Positions 1 through 8,500 of a stretch of DNA of 64,000 bases are shown piece after piece. Position 1 is the stretch's first letter, and each line of letters opens with the position of its first letter. Where the stretch lies: positions 186,001 through 250,000 of the forward strand of contig NZ_LFVU01000024.1 of the NCBI RefSeq assembly GCF_001047375.1, read 5' to 3'. Position numbers and translations under genes: made by a program. The notes under the pieces were generated by a model. The model did not search any database and was not told the DNA's origin. It worked only from the letters and a program-made list of their open reading frames with translations. This DNA is from Clostridium cylindrosporum DSM 605. GTDB taxonomy: Bacteria; Bacillota; Clostridia; Clostridiales; Caloramatoraceae.

Positions 1-279
1 TTTTCACCGAAAACAAGGCTAGAAAAGGCAGATATCACCCTTATTCGCCCTATGATCTATCTTGAGGAATATCAAACAAGAAAGTTCTGTAGAGATAACT
101 CCCTACCTATAATTGAAAATCCATGCCCTGCTAATGGACATACTAAAAGAGAAGATATAAAAAATACTATAAAGATGCTTGGAAAAGACATTCCATCAAT
201 TAAAAAGAATCTATTTGGCTCACTAACAAACTCAGATCAGCTTTTTATATGGGATAAGGAAAAGATAAAGAAACACTAA
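1..279 (+). CDS. TtcA-like PP-loop tRNA thiolation protein, C-terminal part
   Basis: The reading frame is open from base 1, so the start lies outside the window. The visible 92 residues resemble the C-terminus of the TtcA / PP-loop ATPase family, which thiolates tRNA cytidine: an I-R-P-M-I-Y-L-E segment, then N-P-C-P followed by a K/R-rich stretch (HTKREDIKNTIKML), where family members have a conserved Cys-Pro before a helix. The N-terminal ATP-binding SGGxDS motif is not visible. There is no clear terminator after the stop. The family call rests on the C-terminal pattern only; another PP-loop ATPase is possible. Confidence 0.72.
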   Translation, partial: FSPKTRLEKADITLIRPMIYLEEYQTRKFCRDNSLPIIENPCPANGHTKREDIKNTIKMLGKDIPSIKKNLFGSLTNSDQLFIWDKEKIKKH

Positions 280-393
280 TTATAATGTTTTTCAATGACT
301 TCTTCTTCGTAAATCAACCTTTTGTAACTTATTAACTTCTTTTAAAATATAATTTAAATATAGATGAATTTTAGTAAGTTTATGGAGTGAAAA

Positions 394-906
394 ATGGAAG
401 TGTTAAAAGCTTTAAGAGAAAGAAGAAGTATTAGATTATATCTAAACACACCTATAGAGGATGATAAACTAAGAAGGGTGCTAGAAGCAGCTAGGATTTC
501 GCCAAGTGCAAAGAATAGACAGGAATGGAAGTTTGTTGTTGTTAAGGATGAAAAAACAAGACAAAGACTTTTACCTGTGGTTAGAGAGCGTAAATTTGTT
601 GTAGATGCACCTGTAATAATAGTTGCATGTGCTACGGAATCATCATTTATAATGCCCTGTGGCCAACCTGCATATACTACTGACTTATCTATTGCTATGT
701 CATATATGATTTTAGAGGCCTCAGAACTTGGACTTGGTACTTGCTGGATTGGGGGTTTTTACGAGGATCAGATTAAAGATATTCTTGGAATACCCGAAAA
801 TGTCAGAGTAGTAGCAATGACACCTCTTGGTTATCCAGCTGAAAAGCCAAATACAAGGCCGAGAAAGATGTTAGAAGAAATTGTTTGCTATGATAGATAC
901 AAATAA
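394..906 (+). CDS. Nitroreductase family protein
   Basis: 170 residues, the usual size of a compact FMN-dependent nitroreductase, a cytoplasmic oxidoreductase that uses NAD(P)H to reduce nitro compounds, quinones or flavins. The N-terminus has the FMN-phosphate contact RRSIRLY (about residues 9-15) and the family's P-S-A-K-N-R-Q segment (about 37-43). The Gly-rich LGLGTCWIGGF region (about 116-126) and the IPENVRVVAMTPLGYPA stretch are also typical. GGAGTG lies upstream of the ATG. It is monocistronic, and palindromic repeat A lies just after the stop. The natural substrate cannot be told from sequence. Confidence 0.88.
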   Translation: MEVLKALRERRSIRLYLNTPIEDDKLRRVLEAARISPSAKNRQEWKFVVVKDEKTRQRLLPVVRERKFVVDAPVIIVACATESSFIMPCGQPAYTTDLSIAMSYMILEASELGLGTCWIGGFYEDQIKDILGIPENVRVVAMTPLGYPAEKPNTRPRKMLEEIVCYDRYK

Positions 907-935
907 ATAGAGAATAATTATTAATCCTCATTACA

Positions 936-1009
936 AGTAGTGGCGTCTTCATCTAAAACCATAAGAACCTCTTCTTGAACTTCTCGTATCTTTAGATGAA
1001 GGCACTACT
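936..1009. repeat. Intergenic palindromic repeat, copy A
   Basis: The left arm 936-957 and right arm 991-1009 pair (AGTAGTG at one end, CACTACT at the other, with an inner 11-base match CTTCATCTAAA). The loop holds a small AAGAA/TTCTT hairpin. It lies between two convergent genes. The right half, CTCGT..CTTTAG...GGCACTACT, resembles the right half of copy D (32068-32096), so both appear to belong to one repeat family. There is no T-run, so it is not a standard intrinsic terminator. Confidence 0.6.
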
Positions 1010-1073
1010 ATCTTATAAACACAATACTTACATCACAGGTAACTTAACCATAAAAGCACCGTTAATCAAAGCT

Positions 1074-2921
1074 TTACTTTCTAGTATCCCAAACAATGTC
1101 TGCCCTATGTGATTTCATCATTTGAACACTACTTCTTGTAAATTTATATATTTCCTCTAAAAACTCAGTCCTATTAAAACTTCCCTTTTCCATATCATAA
1201 AGTTTTTTCTCAAGCCTTCCTGTATAATCAGTATCCATTAAAGCTTTTATAGGGAATATTTCAATTAACCTTTGACCTTTTTCAGTTATTAGAAGAGACT
1301 TACCCTTTTGTGTTATATAGTTTGCTGTTTTAAGCTTATTAATAGTTTCTGCTCTTGTTGCAGCTGTACCTATAGAATATCCATATAATATATTCTCATC
1401 TCTTTCCTCTTCGTCACTTGTGGATGTAGACTTACCACAGGTCTCCATAGCTTTAAGAAGGGTTTTTTCCGTATGATGCGCTGGTGGTTTTGTCTTCTTA
1501 CATTCAACCTTTAAGGACTTTACCTCAACTACCTCATTAAGCTTAAGGTCAGGCAGCAATTCATCCTTCTTGTCCTCTTTATATAACTTAAGCCAACCCT
1601 TTACCTTAAGAATCTTTCCCTTTGACCTAAATAATCTCTCATAGTTATCCCCTTGAATTGAGGTTATAACCTCTGCAATTTCAAATTCTGCTGGAGGCAT
1701 AAATTGAGATATAAATCTATTTTTAATAGCTTCATATACTATTTTCTCATCTTCACTTAAGGACTTTGGAATTATATATGTAGGAATGATTGCACTGTGA
1801 CTTTCAACCTTAGCATTATTAAAAACCTTCTTAGTATCCTGGAAAACTATTTCATCTTTAAATTCAAATGATGCCTTTAAAGTATCTAGAACCTTACTTG
1901 CCTTATCCTTTAAACTCTCCTCAAGAGCAGTACTTTCAGTTCTAGGATATGTTATATACTTTTTCTCATATAGACTTTGGGCAGTCTTTAGAACCTTATC
2001 AGCAGTAAATCCCTTAGCTTTACTTGTTACATACCCTTGAAGGTTACTTAGATTAAAAAGACTTGGAGGAAATTCTTTTTTATTTTCAATAGTTTTTTCT
2101 TTAACTATAGCTTCTTTTCCTTTAATTTCGTTTTTTAGCTTCTCCACACTTTCCTTACTTTTAAACTTATCCTTATCTCCATGGAAGAACCTTCCCGTAT
2201 ACTCTCCATCTTCTCCTACAAAGGTTCCTATTAAAGCATAGTATTCCTCTACCTTAAAGTTTTTAATTTGCATTTCTCTATCATATATCATCTTAAGAGT
2301 CGGCATAATAACTCTTCCTATATTAAGAAGATTCCCCTTACCTCTTGCATATTTCATAGTTGCAACGGAGGTGAAGTTAATACCTATAACCCAATCAGCT
2401 AACTGACGGCTTATTCCTGCATCTTGAAGAGGTTTCATTTCTTCATTTGTCTTAAGATTCTCAAGACCCTTCATTATCTCCTTTGGAGTCCACTCATTTA
2501 TTAGTATTCTCTTAATAGGCTTTTTTATCTTAAGATACGTGAAAATAAGGTAAGCTATAAGCTCTCCTTCTCTGTCATAGTCAGTTGCGGTTATAATCTC
2601 TACAACATCTTCTCTATTAACTAATGACTTTATAATATTAAGCTGTTTTTTTGCCCCACTATCCTCTATATTTCTATTTTTAGAGCTAGGCTTCACCTTA
2701 TACTTAAACTCATCTGGTATATATGGAAAGTTATTAAAATCCCATCTAGCAAGCTCTTCATTATAATCTTTACAATCACAAAGAGTTAGAAGGTGACCAA
2801 ATGCCCATGTGACGATATAGCCATTACCTTCATAATATCCATCCTTCTTACCCTTGCATCCTAGTGCCTCTACAATATTACGTGCTACAGAGGGTTTCTC
2901 TGCAAGTATTAATTTGTTCAT
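1074..2921 (-). CDS. topB: DNA topoisomerase III (type IA)
   Basis: 615 residues. A type IA topoisomerase that nicks one DNA strand and relaxes or decatenates DNA. The N-terminal Toprim domain has LAEKPSVA (residues 6-13) and the metal-binding D-Y-D-R-E-G-E (114-120). The catalytic Tyr is Tyr325 in YITYPRTES. The G-I-S-R-Q-L-A-D-W segment (169-177) is typical of the family. The protein ends without a C-terminal zinc ribbon, so it is slightly shorter than long TopB forms. AGGGTG precedes the ATG. It stands alone, convergent with the nitroreductase gene. Confidence 0.95.
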   Translation of the reverse strand: MNKLILAEKPSVARNIVEALGCKGKKDGYYEGNGYIVTWAFGHLLTLCDCKDYNEELARWDFNNFPYIPDEFKYKVKPSSKNRNIEDSGAKKQLNIIKSLVNREDVVEIITATDYDREGELIAYLIFTYLKIKKPIKRILINEWTPKEIMKGLENLKTNEEMKPLQDAGISRQLADWVIGINFTSVATMKYARGKGNLLNIGRVIMPTLKMIYDREMQIKNFKVEEYYALIGTFVGEDGEYTGRFFHGDKDKFKSKESVEKLKNEIKGKEAIVKEKTIENKKEFPPSLFNLSNLQGYVTSKAKGFTADKVLKTAQSLYEKKYITYPRTESTALEESLKDKASKVLDTLKASFEFKDEIVFQDTKKVFNNAKVESHSAIIPTYIIPKSLSEDEKIVYEAIKNRFISQFMPPAEFEIAEVITSIQGDNYERLFRSKGKILKVKGWLKLYKEDKKDELLPDLKLNEVVEVKSLKVECKKTKPPAHHTEKTLLKAMETCGKSTSTSDEEERDENILYGYSIGTAATRAETINKLKTANYITQKGKSLLITEKGQRLIEIFPIKALMDTDYTGRLEKKLYDMEKGSFNRTEFLEEIYKFTRSSVQMMKSHRADIVWDTRK

Positions 2922-2998
2922 ATAATCACCCTAAATGTTTAAATTTTATTTAACTATTATATCATAAGTATCGTGTTGTTTGATGTATGTGTGCTGTA

Positions 2999-3051
2999 AG
3001 TAGTGCTCTCGTCGTTTTAGCCAAGGACAACACATATTGCACCACACTACT
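2999..3051. repeat. Intergenic palindromic repeat, copy B
   Basis: The ends AGTAGTG (2999-3005) and CACTACT (3045-3051) are inverted. The middle, GTCGTTTTAGCCAAGGAC (3011-3028), closely matches the loop of copy C (31003-31020), and CTCGTCGTTTTAG also matches copy D. It is more degenerate than copies C and D: the internal stem is poor. It lies between two tandem minus-strand genes, upstream of topB. Confidence 0.5.
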
Positions 3052-3071
3052 CCCCATCAGCGCTTATCCAT

Positions 3072-3110
3072 AAAAATAGCTGCTGACAAATCTCCTCCGT
3101 CAACAGCTAC
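3072..3110 (-). terminator. Intrinsic terminator after the TSCPD gene
   Basis: Arms TAGCTGCTGAC (3077-3087) and GTCAACAGCTA (3099-3109) pair with one mismatch. Read on the minus strand, the hairpin is followed by TTTTT, 24 bases after the TSCPD gene stop. Confidence 0.75.
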
Positions 3111-3133
3111 AATAATCAATATTAAGGTTTATA

Positions 3134-3379
3134 TTATTTTGATAAATATTCTTCTAGTGCCTTAGATAATTGATCTGGACAAGATGTTCCTCTTCCTCCG
3201 CAATCAATTCCCTTAAGTCTTGATATTGCATCTTCTACCTTCATTCCTCTAATAAGAGATGATATACCCTGTAGGTTTCCACTGCATCCTCTTTCAAATT
3301 CTACCTTTTCTATAATTCCATCCTTTACATCAAAGTTAATTTTTGATGAGCATACTCCTTTTGTGTTATAACTGTTCAT
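3134..3379 (-). CDS. TSCPD domain-containing protein (TIGR03905-type)
   Basis: 81 residues, which is the whole length of the small free-standing TSCPD family. The name-giving motif is present as GTSCPDQLSKAL (about 64-75), with further Cys at 10, 33 and 60. Free-standing TSCPD proteins have no established function; the domain also occurs as a C-terminal appendage of vitamin B12-dependent ribonucleotide reductases, where it is thought to bind metal or nucleic acid. AGGAGG lies before the ATG. It is a single-gene unit with its own terminator. Confidence 0.88.
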   Translation of the reverse strand: MNSYNTKGVCSSKINFDVKDGIIEKVEFERGCSGNLQGISSLIRGMKVEDAISRLKGIDCGGRGTSCPDQLSKALEEYLSK

Positions 3380-3483
3380 AATAAGTCCTCCTAGTCTGTA
3401 TTTATATTATAGTTATATATATTTATTTTAAATTACATTATACTAAGCTTCAATGTTTTCTACATTAAAGTAAAGCATAAATA

Positions 3484-3514
3484 AAAAAAGCTATAGGAAA
3501 ACCTATAGCTTTTT
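3484..3514 (-). terminator. Intrinsic terminator after the zinc-ribbon gene
   Basis: Perfect hairpin: AAAAAGCTATAGG (3485-3497) and CCTATAGCTTTTT (3502-3514) with a four-base loop, directly after the stop codon at 3529. A-runs and T-runs on both sides would let it work in either direction. Confidence 0.85.
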
Positions 3515-3528
3515 ATATACAAAATTAA

Positions 3529-3684
3529 TTATCTTCTGTTTTGTTGAGCCTTCTTAGCTCTTCTGCAATCGATACATCTTGTCGGTTCGTTATCGAATCC
3601 TTTTTCTCTGTAGAATTCTTGTTCACCTTCAGTGAATACGAAATCATTACCACAATCTCTGCATACTAGTGTCTTATCTGCCAT
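3529..3684 (-). CDS. Small zinc-ribbon domain protein
   Basis: A 51-residue protein. It starts MADKTLVCRDCG and carries two CxxC knuckles (CRDC at 8-11 and CIDC at 37-40), the pattern of the small probable zinc-binding domain proteins common in Clostridia. Aromatic residues lie between the knuckles (FVFTEGEQEFYREKGF) and the C-terminus is Arg/Lys rich (RRAKKAQQNRR), which suggests nucleic-acid or ribosome contact, though that is inference. GGAGG sits eight bases before the ATG and a strong terminator follows, so it is a complete single-gene unit. Confidence 0.9.
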   Translation of the reverse strand: MADKTLVCRDCGNDFVFTEGEQEFYREKGFDNEPTRCIDCRRAKKAQQNRR

Positions 3685-3888
3685 TATATATTCCTCCATT
3701 TCAAAAGATTCAACTTGACTAAAAATTCTCTAAAATGGAGAAATTCCCGATCCAAAGTAAATCTTTATTTTCATTCTTGTATCATAATAACACATTCAAT
3801 TTTATTTTGCAAGTATATATATTGATGTTTATATATTAATTATAAAAATTTCAAAGCCTATAGAATTATGCCTTAAAATTATCATTAA

Positions 3889-4377
3889 TTATGCCTTAAC
3901 TAAGGATAATATAAATCTTATACTATCTTTACCATACTCAAAGCTTATTATAGCTTTATTAAGTTCTGCTAGTTGCCTACAAACAAAAAGTCCAAGACCT
4001 AGTCTCCCTACCCCTTCACTTTTATCATTGTATTTTATGAATGGTTCAAATAGCCTGTCCCTAATGCTTTTAGGTATTTGTCTACACTTATTAAATATCT
4101 CAAACTTTACCCTATCTTCCTCTTCATATAGCTTTAGGTAAACTCTTTTATCCCTAGAATATCTAACTGCATTATCTACAAGATGAACAACTATTGCCCT
4201 TATTTCACTTTTTATTCCTAGGGTATACTCCTCATCAAGCTCCATTTTTAAATCTATATTATTACTTTTTATCTTCTTACCAAATTCTTCAACAACTTCT
4301 TCAATAATATCCTTTAAACTAAACCTTTTATAATCAATCCTTAGATTTTCATCCTTTGGCTTAAGCATATTGCTCAC
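3889..4377 (-). CDS. Orphan histidine-kinase-type ATPase domain protein
   Basis: 162 residues that are almost only a HATPase_c domain. Visible are an N-box (HLVDNAVRYS, about 65-74), an F-box (RLFEPF, about 108-113) and a G2 box (GLGLFVCRQL, about 126-135). The G1 motif is atypical (FNKCRQIP), close to the N-x-G-x-x-I variant of VanS/BaeS-like kinases but without its glycine. There is no phospho-acceptor His helix, sensor or membrane segment. The first residues resemble the segment just after the dimerisation helices of a full kinase, so this could be a truncated kinase or a free-standing ATPase. GTG (4377) and ATG (4368) are both possible starts. No response regulator is nearby. Confidence 0.7.
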   Translation of the reverse strand: MSNMLKPKDENLRIDYKRFSLKDIIEEVVEEFGKKIKSNNIDLKMELDEEYTLGIKSEIRAIVVHLVDNAVRYSRDKRVYLKLYEEEDRVKFEIFNKCRQIPKSIRDRLFEPFIKYNDKSEGVGRLGLGLFVCRQLAELNKAIISFEYGKDSIRFILSLVKA

Positions 4378-4529
4378 CTACTCCTTTAAGTTTATTTAAA
4401 CCTTGAATCATATCTAATTTAACTTCTATGATATTTTAATCTTAATAATATATCCTATGACTATAGAGTAAAATATGGTAGTAAAATATAGGTAAATATA
4501 TATTTATACTTGTAAAATTACTTAACAAA

Positions 4530-4578
4530 GGAGGCTGTCCTAAAAGTATTATATCAAATACCATAACGGATAGCCTCC
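4530..4578. repeat. Inverted repeat between ATPase and antiporter genes
   Basis: GGAGGCTGTCC (4530-4540) pairs with GGATAGCCTCC (4568-4578) with one mismatch around a 27-base loop. It lies 49-97 bases past the antiporter stop and may serve as that gene's terminator, although no good T-run follows on the minus strand. The arm sequence resembles some insertion-sequence ends, but no transposase remnant is present. Confidence 0.45.
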
Positions 4579-4626
4579 TACTGAATATATAAATCAAAAC
4601 AAGTTTAATCTTATTTAAACTGTTTT

Positions 4627-5805
4627 CTACTTTTTAGTAAATACTACTTTTAGAAGTAGTGGAGTCACTATTGTAGTTACTATAACAACAACTAAAAGAG
4701 TTGGATACATTTCAGGAGTTATTATTCCTTTACTAATCCCTATAGTAGCAGTTATTATTGCAACTTCACCACGTGATATCATACCTACTCCTATTTGTAG
4801 GGATTCATCCCTTTCAAGTCCATACATTCTAGCTGATAGACCACATCCTATAACTTTACCTAAAATAGCAACAATTGATATTGCAATGATTGGCATAATT
4901 ACATCTACACCAAGCATTTTACGATCGATTGCAAGTCCAATACTACTAAAGAAAATAGGTGACATTAAGTAAATAGAAACATTTGAGAACTTCTCTTCAA
5001 ATCTGTGATTGTACTTAGTTAGTGCAATTACAAGTCCTGCAACATAAGCTCCTGTAATCGCTGCGATTCCAAGATAATGTTCAACAAATATTGAAAATAA
5101 TATAGTAATCCCTGCTACTACAAGTATAAGTGTCTCTGTTTTCTTATCCTTGTCTCCCTTTTCCATAAGCTTTTCTATAACTTTAGGTAAGAACTTAAGT
5201 GCTAGTGCTGAAATAATTACAAATGCAAGTATTTTACCTACTATAGTTAAAACACCAACAACTCCAGATACATCTCCTGTACCAGGTGCAATTATCATAA
5301 TAGCTACTGAAAGAATAATAATTCCAAGAATATCATCTATGATTGCGGCCCCTATAATATTAATACCTGCCCTTGTATTAAGCTTCCCAAGCTCATTAAG
5401 GGTTTGGACTGATATTGCAACGCTTGTTGCAGTTAGTATAACACCAACAAATATACTTTCTGTCATATTTCCAGTAAACATATAGGTTACCCCAGCACCT
5501 AAAACTAATGGAACTATAATACCACCTACAGCAATAATAAACGAAGAAAGTCCTGCGGTTTTAAACTTCTCAATATCAGTTTCAAGACCTGCCATAAACA
5601 TTAAAAATATTACCCCTACTTGAGCCATAACTTTGATTGGCTCACTTGCTTCAACTACATTAAATAGTGTTGGTCCAACAACTATACCTGAAAGTAGAAA
5701 ACCAAGTACCTTAGGCATTTTAAGCTTTTGACTTATTACACCTAGAATTTCACCAACAACTAGGATAATTCCTATTTGTAGTATAACCCCTGTTATCCCA
5801 TGCAT
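4627..5805 (-). CDS. Cation:proton antiporter (CPA2/KefB-type)
   Basis: 392 residues with about 12 membrane segments, the size of the bare Na+/H+ or K+/H+ exchanger domain of the CPA2 family. Typical segments are visible: KMPKVLGFLLSGIVVGPTLF near the N-terminus, FLMFMAGLETD, the ATSVAISVQTLNELG stretch, and GAAIIDDILGIIILS, whose paired Asp residues are the ion-binding site of this family. There is no C-terminal TrkA-N regulatory domain. I place the start at ATG 5805 because GGGAGG lies seven bases before it; an in-frame ATG at 5820 has only a weak site. The transported ion cannot be decided. Confidence 0.9.
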   Translation of the reverse strand: MHGITGVILQIGIILVVGEILGVISQKLKMPKVLGFLLSGIVVGPTLFNVVEASEPIKVMAQVGVIFLMFMAGLETDIEKFKTAGLSSFIIAVGGIIVPLVLGAGVTYMFTGNMTESIFVGVILTATSVAISVQTLNELGKLNTRAGINIIGAAIIDDILGIIILSVAIMIIAPGTGDVSGVVGVLTIVGKILAFVIISALALKFLPKVIEKLMEKGDKDKKTETLILVVAGITILFSIFVEHYLGIAAITGAYVAGLVIALTKYNHRFEEKFSNVSIYLMSPIFFSSIGLAIDRKMLGVDVIMPIIAISIVAILGKVIGCGLSARMYGLERDESLQIGVGMISRGEVAIITATIGISKGIITPEMYPTLLVVVIVTTIVTPLLLKVVFTKK

Positions 5806-5831
5806 GTTAATACCTCCCATATACCTTACTT

Positions 5832-5867
5832 AAAAAAGGGTAGAGCAATCTCGTTCTAAATTGCTCT
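5832..5867 (-). terminator. Intrinsic terminator after the yfhO-like gene
   Basis: AGAGCAAT (5842-5849) pairs with ATTGCTCT (5860-5867). On the minus strand ACCC and then TTTTTT follow. It lies about 140 bases past the stop of the YfhO-like gene and just before the antiporter start, so it separates the two units. Confidence 0.75.
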
Positions 5868-6010
5868 CCCTCTTTTAGTTTTGCATAAGTAAATTTAATT
5901 AAAATTATAACTGAGTATTAATACATATACAATGACTAATATCCAAGATTCATAAATACGATAACATTAATTCAATAAAATATAATAATTAAATTGGTTA
6001 TTATAATAGT

Positions 6011-8497
6011 TTACTTCCTTATATGTTTACTAATAATTATACATAGAAGAGTGATAACAGAAAGAGTGAATCCAAGATATATACTATATGGTATATATCT
6101 CATCTCAATGTTATAGCTACCTTTATCTAGGTTAAATGCTACGAATCCTTCATTTACAACAATTGGCTTTATAGCCTTGCCATTACTCTTTATCTTCCAT
6201 GATGAATCATATATAACAGGAAAAACTACAATTCCCCTTTGGCTTAATTCAAAACTTGCCTTAAGACTATTTTTTCCTCTTTGCAAACTTTGCTTCTTTA
6301 TTGAATTCATATTTTTAGTAGATGATTCAATATAATTCTTATCTATTTTAACTAGTTTAGGATTGTTACCTAGGTTAAAATCTAACTTTAATTTATCACC
6401 CGATTTAAGATACCCTATATAGATTTCACTTTTCCTTTTGCTATAATCTATATACTTTGAGAAATGGGACCTATCTCCTAGCTTAACATCATTTATAGTC
6501 ATAGAAATATTAAATGGTGTGTACTCATTAGGTGGTGATGTATTTAGCTTCAAGTAATATTCTCCATCATCCTTAATCTCTATCTCTTTGTTATTAAGTG
6601 GATAACTATGTAGGTTTTTAAGAACCTTTAAAGTATTACTAACATCCATAATTAAATCCTCTTCATTAAATACTTTCATATTCTGAGGTGAATACTCTAT
6701 ACTCGCACTATTATATAGTACCGCATCCTTTTCTATCATAGATGCTGGTAAGGTACTTCCTACTTTATCAAAGAATTTTATCTCTTGATTTGGTACTGAG
6801 AATATATAATAGTTCTTATACTTTTCTACAAGTTTACTTCCTATATATGGACAATAATTATATGGTGATATAAAGTACTTCTCCCCTGTAAACCTAGTTA
6901 TGATGTTCCGTCCACCTAATCTATTTATAACCTTCATATAAGCAGTATCAGTAAATACCTCTCCTGCTTCTCTATATCCCCACTTCATAAGAGAGTGAAA
7001 TCCTTCTACACCCTCTACACCTTGAGATAAATATGTGTTATATACTCCACCACTATCATTTATTTCAATTCTGCCTTTTTTCCCATATTTCTCACCGGCA
7101 TATTTAACTATTGATTTTATATCCTTAGCATAATCATTTGATTTGAAGTCTCTATTTTGATTTATATAAAACCCATAGGAAAACACTTCAAATGCCATTA
7201 ATATAGCTAGCAGTGATAATACTATGTTTTCTAAATTTACTTTCTTAAGTATTTTAAAGCTTCTATCTGATAGACTAAATATAACAATAAGACTTAAGTA
7301 TACTAAAATAAAACCAATATTTATAATAGCTACTTCCCTGCTCATAGATAAAAACTCAGGTCTTACTAGTAGCATCACTATGTATGATATAGAAAGTATA
7401 GATATGCTGATTATTAACTTTACACTTCCCCTTACTAATGACTTAAGTCCATTACAAATAATAATCCCTATATATATGTTAAGTAGAATATTATACCTAT
7501 AATTACCACCACATGCTTCATAGCCTAGATTAAATATATAATTAACACTATCACTAAACACAGCAAGTAGTAATAGTCCTATCGGTATAAGATATAAGCA
7601 CTCTCTTTTCACCTTATTGAATATGATAAATACCGGTACACATAGCATTCCAATAAGTGTTATATAGGTACTACTTAAAGAGTATTCAGCCCCTATGTGG
7701 TTACCTAGAAAAACTTCTAAAAGTCTAGAAATACTATTAGTAAAGTCTTGATGAGCACTTACATCCTTAGATGAGGTTAACATATATCCTATAGCTGGAA
7801 TAAGCACAAACCCAGCAAGTAATCCTGAGACAGTAGAATAGCCTATCATACTACTAACAAACTTTACTAGCCCTCTTTTTCCCTCTAGCACCATGTATCT
7901 TATAATCCCATACAGAGCAATATGAATCACTAACAAAGCTGCTAAATAATAGTTAGTTATTATTAAGAAAAACAATGATATAATATATAGCTTTTTTCCT
8001 TTTCCCCTTAGAACCTTCTCTATCCCTAGAAGAACAAGTGGAAGAAAAGCAAATGTATCTAACCACATTACATGAATAGAGCCATACATGATTATGTTAT
8101 AGCTTGAAAGATATATAATAGCACCTATCCATTTATATTTTTCTGTGCAAACTTTTTTGAAATAAAGAGATGCAAAATATACTATAAAGGTAATTTTTAT
8201 AGTCATAAAAATAGGGAGTAGGTCAACCATATCTGTCTTCCTAAATAACAAAAGTAATAGGTTAAATGGACTAAGCAGATAGTATATTATAAATGCATAT
8301 GATGAGTCACCAAGCCCCATATTCCAATTATATATAAGATCTCCTATATTAAACTGATTCTTAAAGTACTCAAGAAAGGGAAGCCCTTGAGCATAAAGGT
8401 CATTATATAGCACCTGTCCATTTATAAGATAAATAACATAGAAACTAAGACATGCTATAGTAAAGCTTATAACTATATCCCTTAAAAACTTCTTCAT
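6011..8497 (-). CDS. yfhO: YfhO family membrane protein (putative lipid-linked sugar transferase)
   Basis: 828 residues: a multi-spanning N-terminal half (about 12 segments to residue 450), a large extracytoplasmic domain (about 455-800) and one last membrane helix. The opening Y-N-D-L-Y-A-Q-G-L-P-F-L-E-Y and the N-W-N-M-G-L-G-D-S segment are hallmarks of YfhO / GT-C proteins. In Bacillus, Listeria and Staphylococcus, YfhO acts with CsbB (GT2) and GtcA (GtrA family) to put a sugar from a C55-phosphate carrier onto lipoteichoic acid. Here a GT2 and a GtrA gene lie directly upstream on the same strand, three bases away in the case of the GT2. The acceptor polymer in this organism is inferred. 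Confidence 0.88.
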   Translation of the reverse strand: MKKFLRDIVISFTIACLSFYVIYLINGQVLYNDLYAQGLPFLEYFKNQFNIGDLIYNWNMGLGDSSYAFIIYYLLSPFNLLLLLFRKTDMVDLLPIFMTIKITFIVYFASLYFKKVCTEKYKWIGAIIYLSSYNIIMYGSIHVMWLDTFAFLPLVLLGIEKVLRGKGKKLYIISLFFLIITNYYLAALLVIHIALYGIIRYMVLEGKRGLVKFVSSMIGYSTVSGLLAGFVLIPAIGYMLTSSKDVSAHQDFTNSISRLLEVFLGNHIGAEYSLSSTYITLIGMLCVPVFIIFNKVKRECLYLIPIGLLLLAVFSDSVNYIFNLGYEACGGNYRYNILLNIYIGIIICNGLKSLVRGSVKLIISISILSISYIVMLLVRPEFLSMSREVAIINIGFILVYLSLIVIFSLSDRSFKILKKVNLENIVLSLLAILMAFEVFSYGFYINQNRDFKSNDYAKDIKSIVKYAGEKYGKKGRIEINDSGGVYNTYLSQGVEGVEGFHSLMKWGYREAGEVFTDTAYMKVINRLGGRNIITRFTGEKYFISPYNYCPYIGSKLVEKYKNYYIFSVPNQEIKFFDKVGSTLPASMIEKDAVLYNSASIEYSPQNMKVFNEEDLIMDVSNTLKVLKNLHSYPLNNKEIEIKDDGEYYLKLNTSPPNEYTPFNISMTINDVKLGDRSHFSKYIDYSKRKSEIYIGYLKSGDKLKLDFNLGNNPKLVKIDKNYIESSTKNMNSIKKQSLQRGKNSLKASFELSQRGIVVFPVIYDSSWKIKSNGKAIKPIVVNEGFVAFNLDKGSYNIEMRYIPYSIYLGFTLSVITLLCIIISKHIRK

Positions 8498-8500
8498 CCT

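Noticed and set aside
4530-4578. Inverted repeat GGAGGCTGTCC resembling an insertion-sequence end
   Set aside because: Only 49 bases long, no transposase fragment and no target duplication seen; reported only as an inverted repeat.
5150-5485. 111-codon open frame on the plus strand
   Set aside because: Lies fully inside the antiporter gene on the other strand, whose membrane-helix coding explains it; no ribosome site.
7224-7502. 92-codon open frame on the plus strand inside the yfhO-like gene
   Set aside because: Antisense shadow with no start signals; the minus-strand protein is clearly real.
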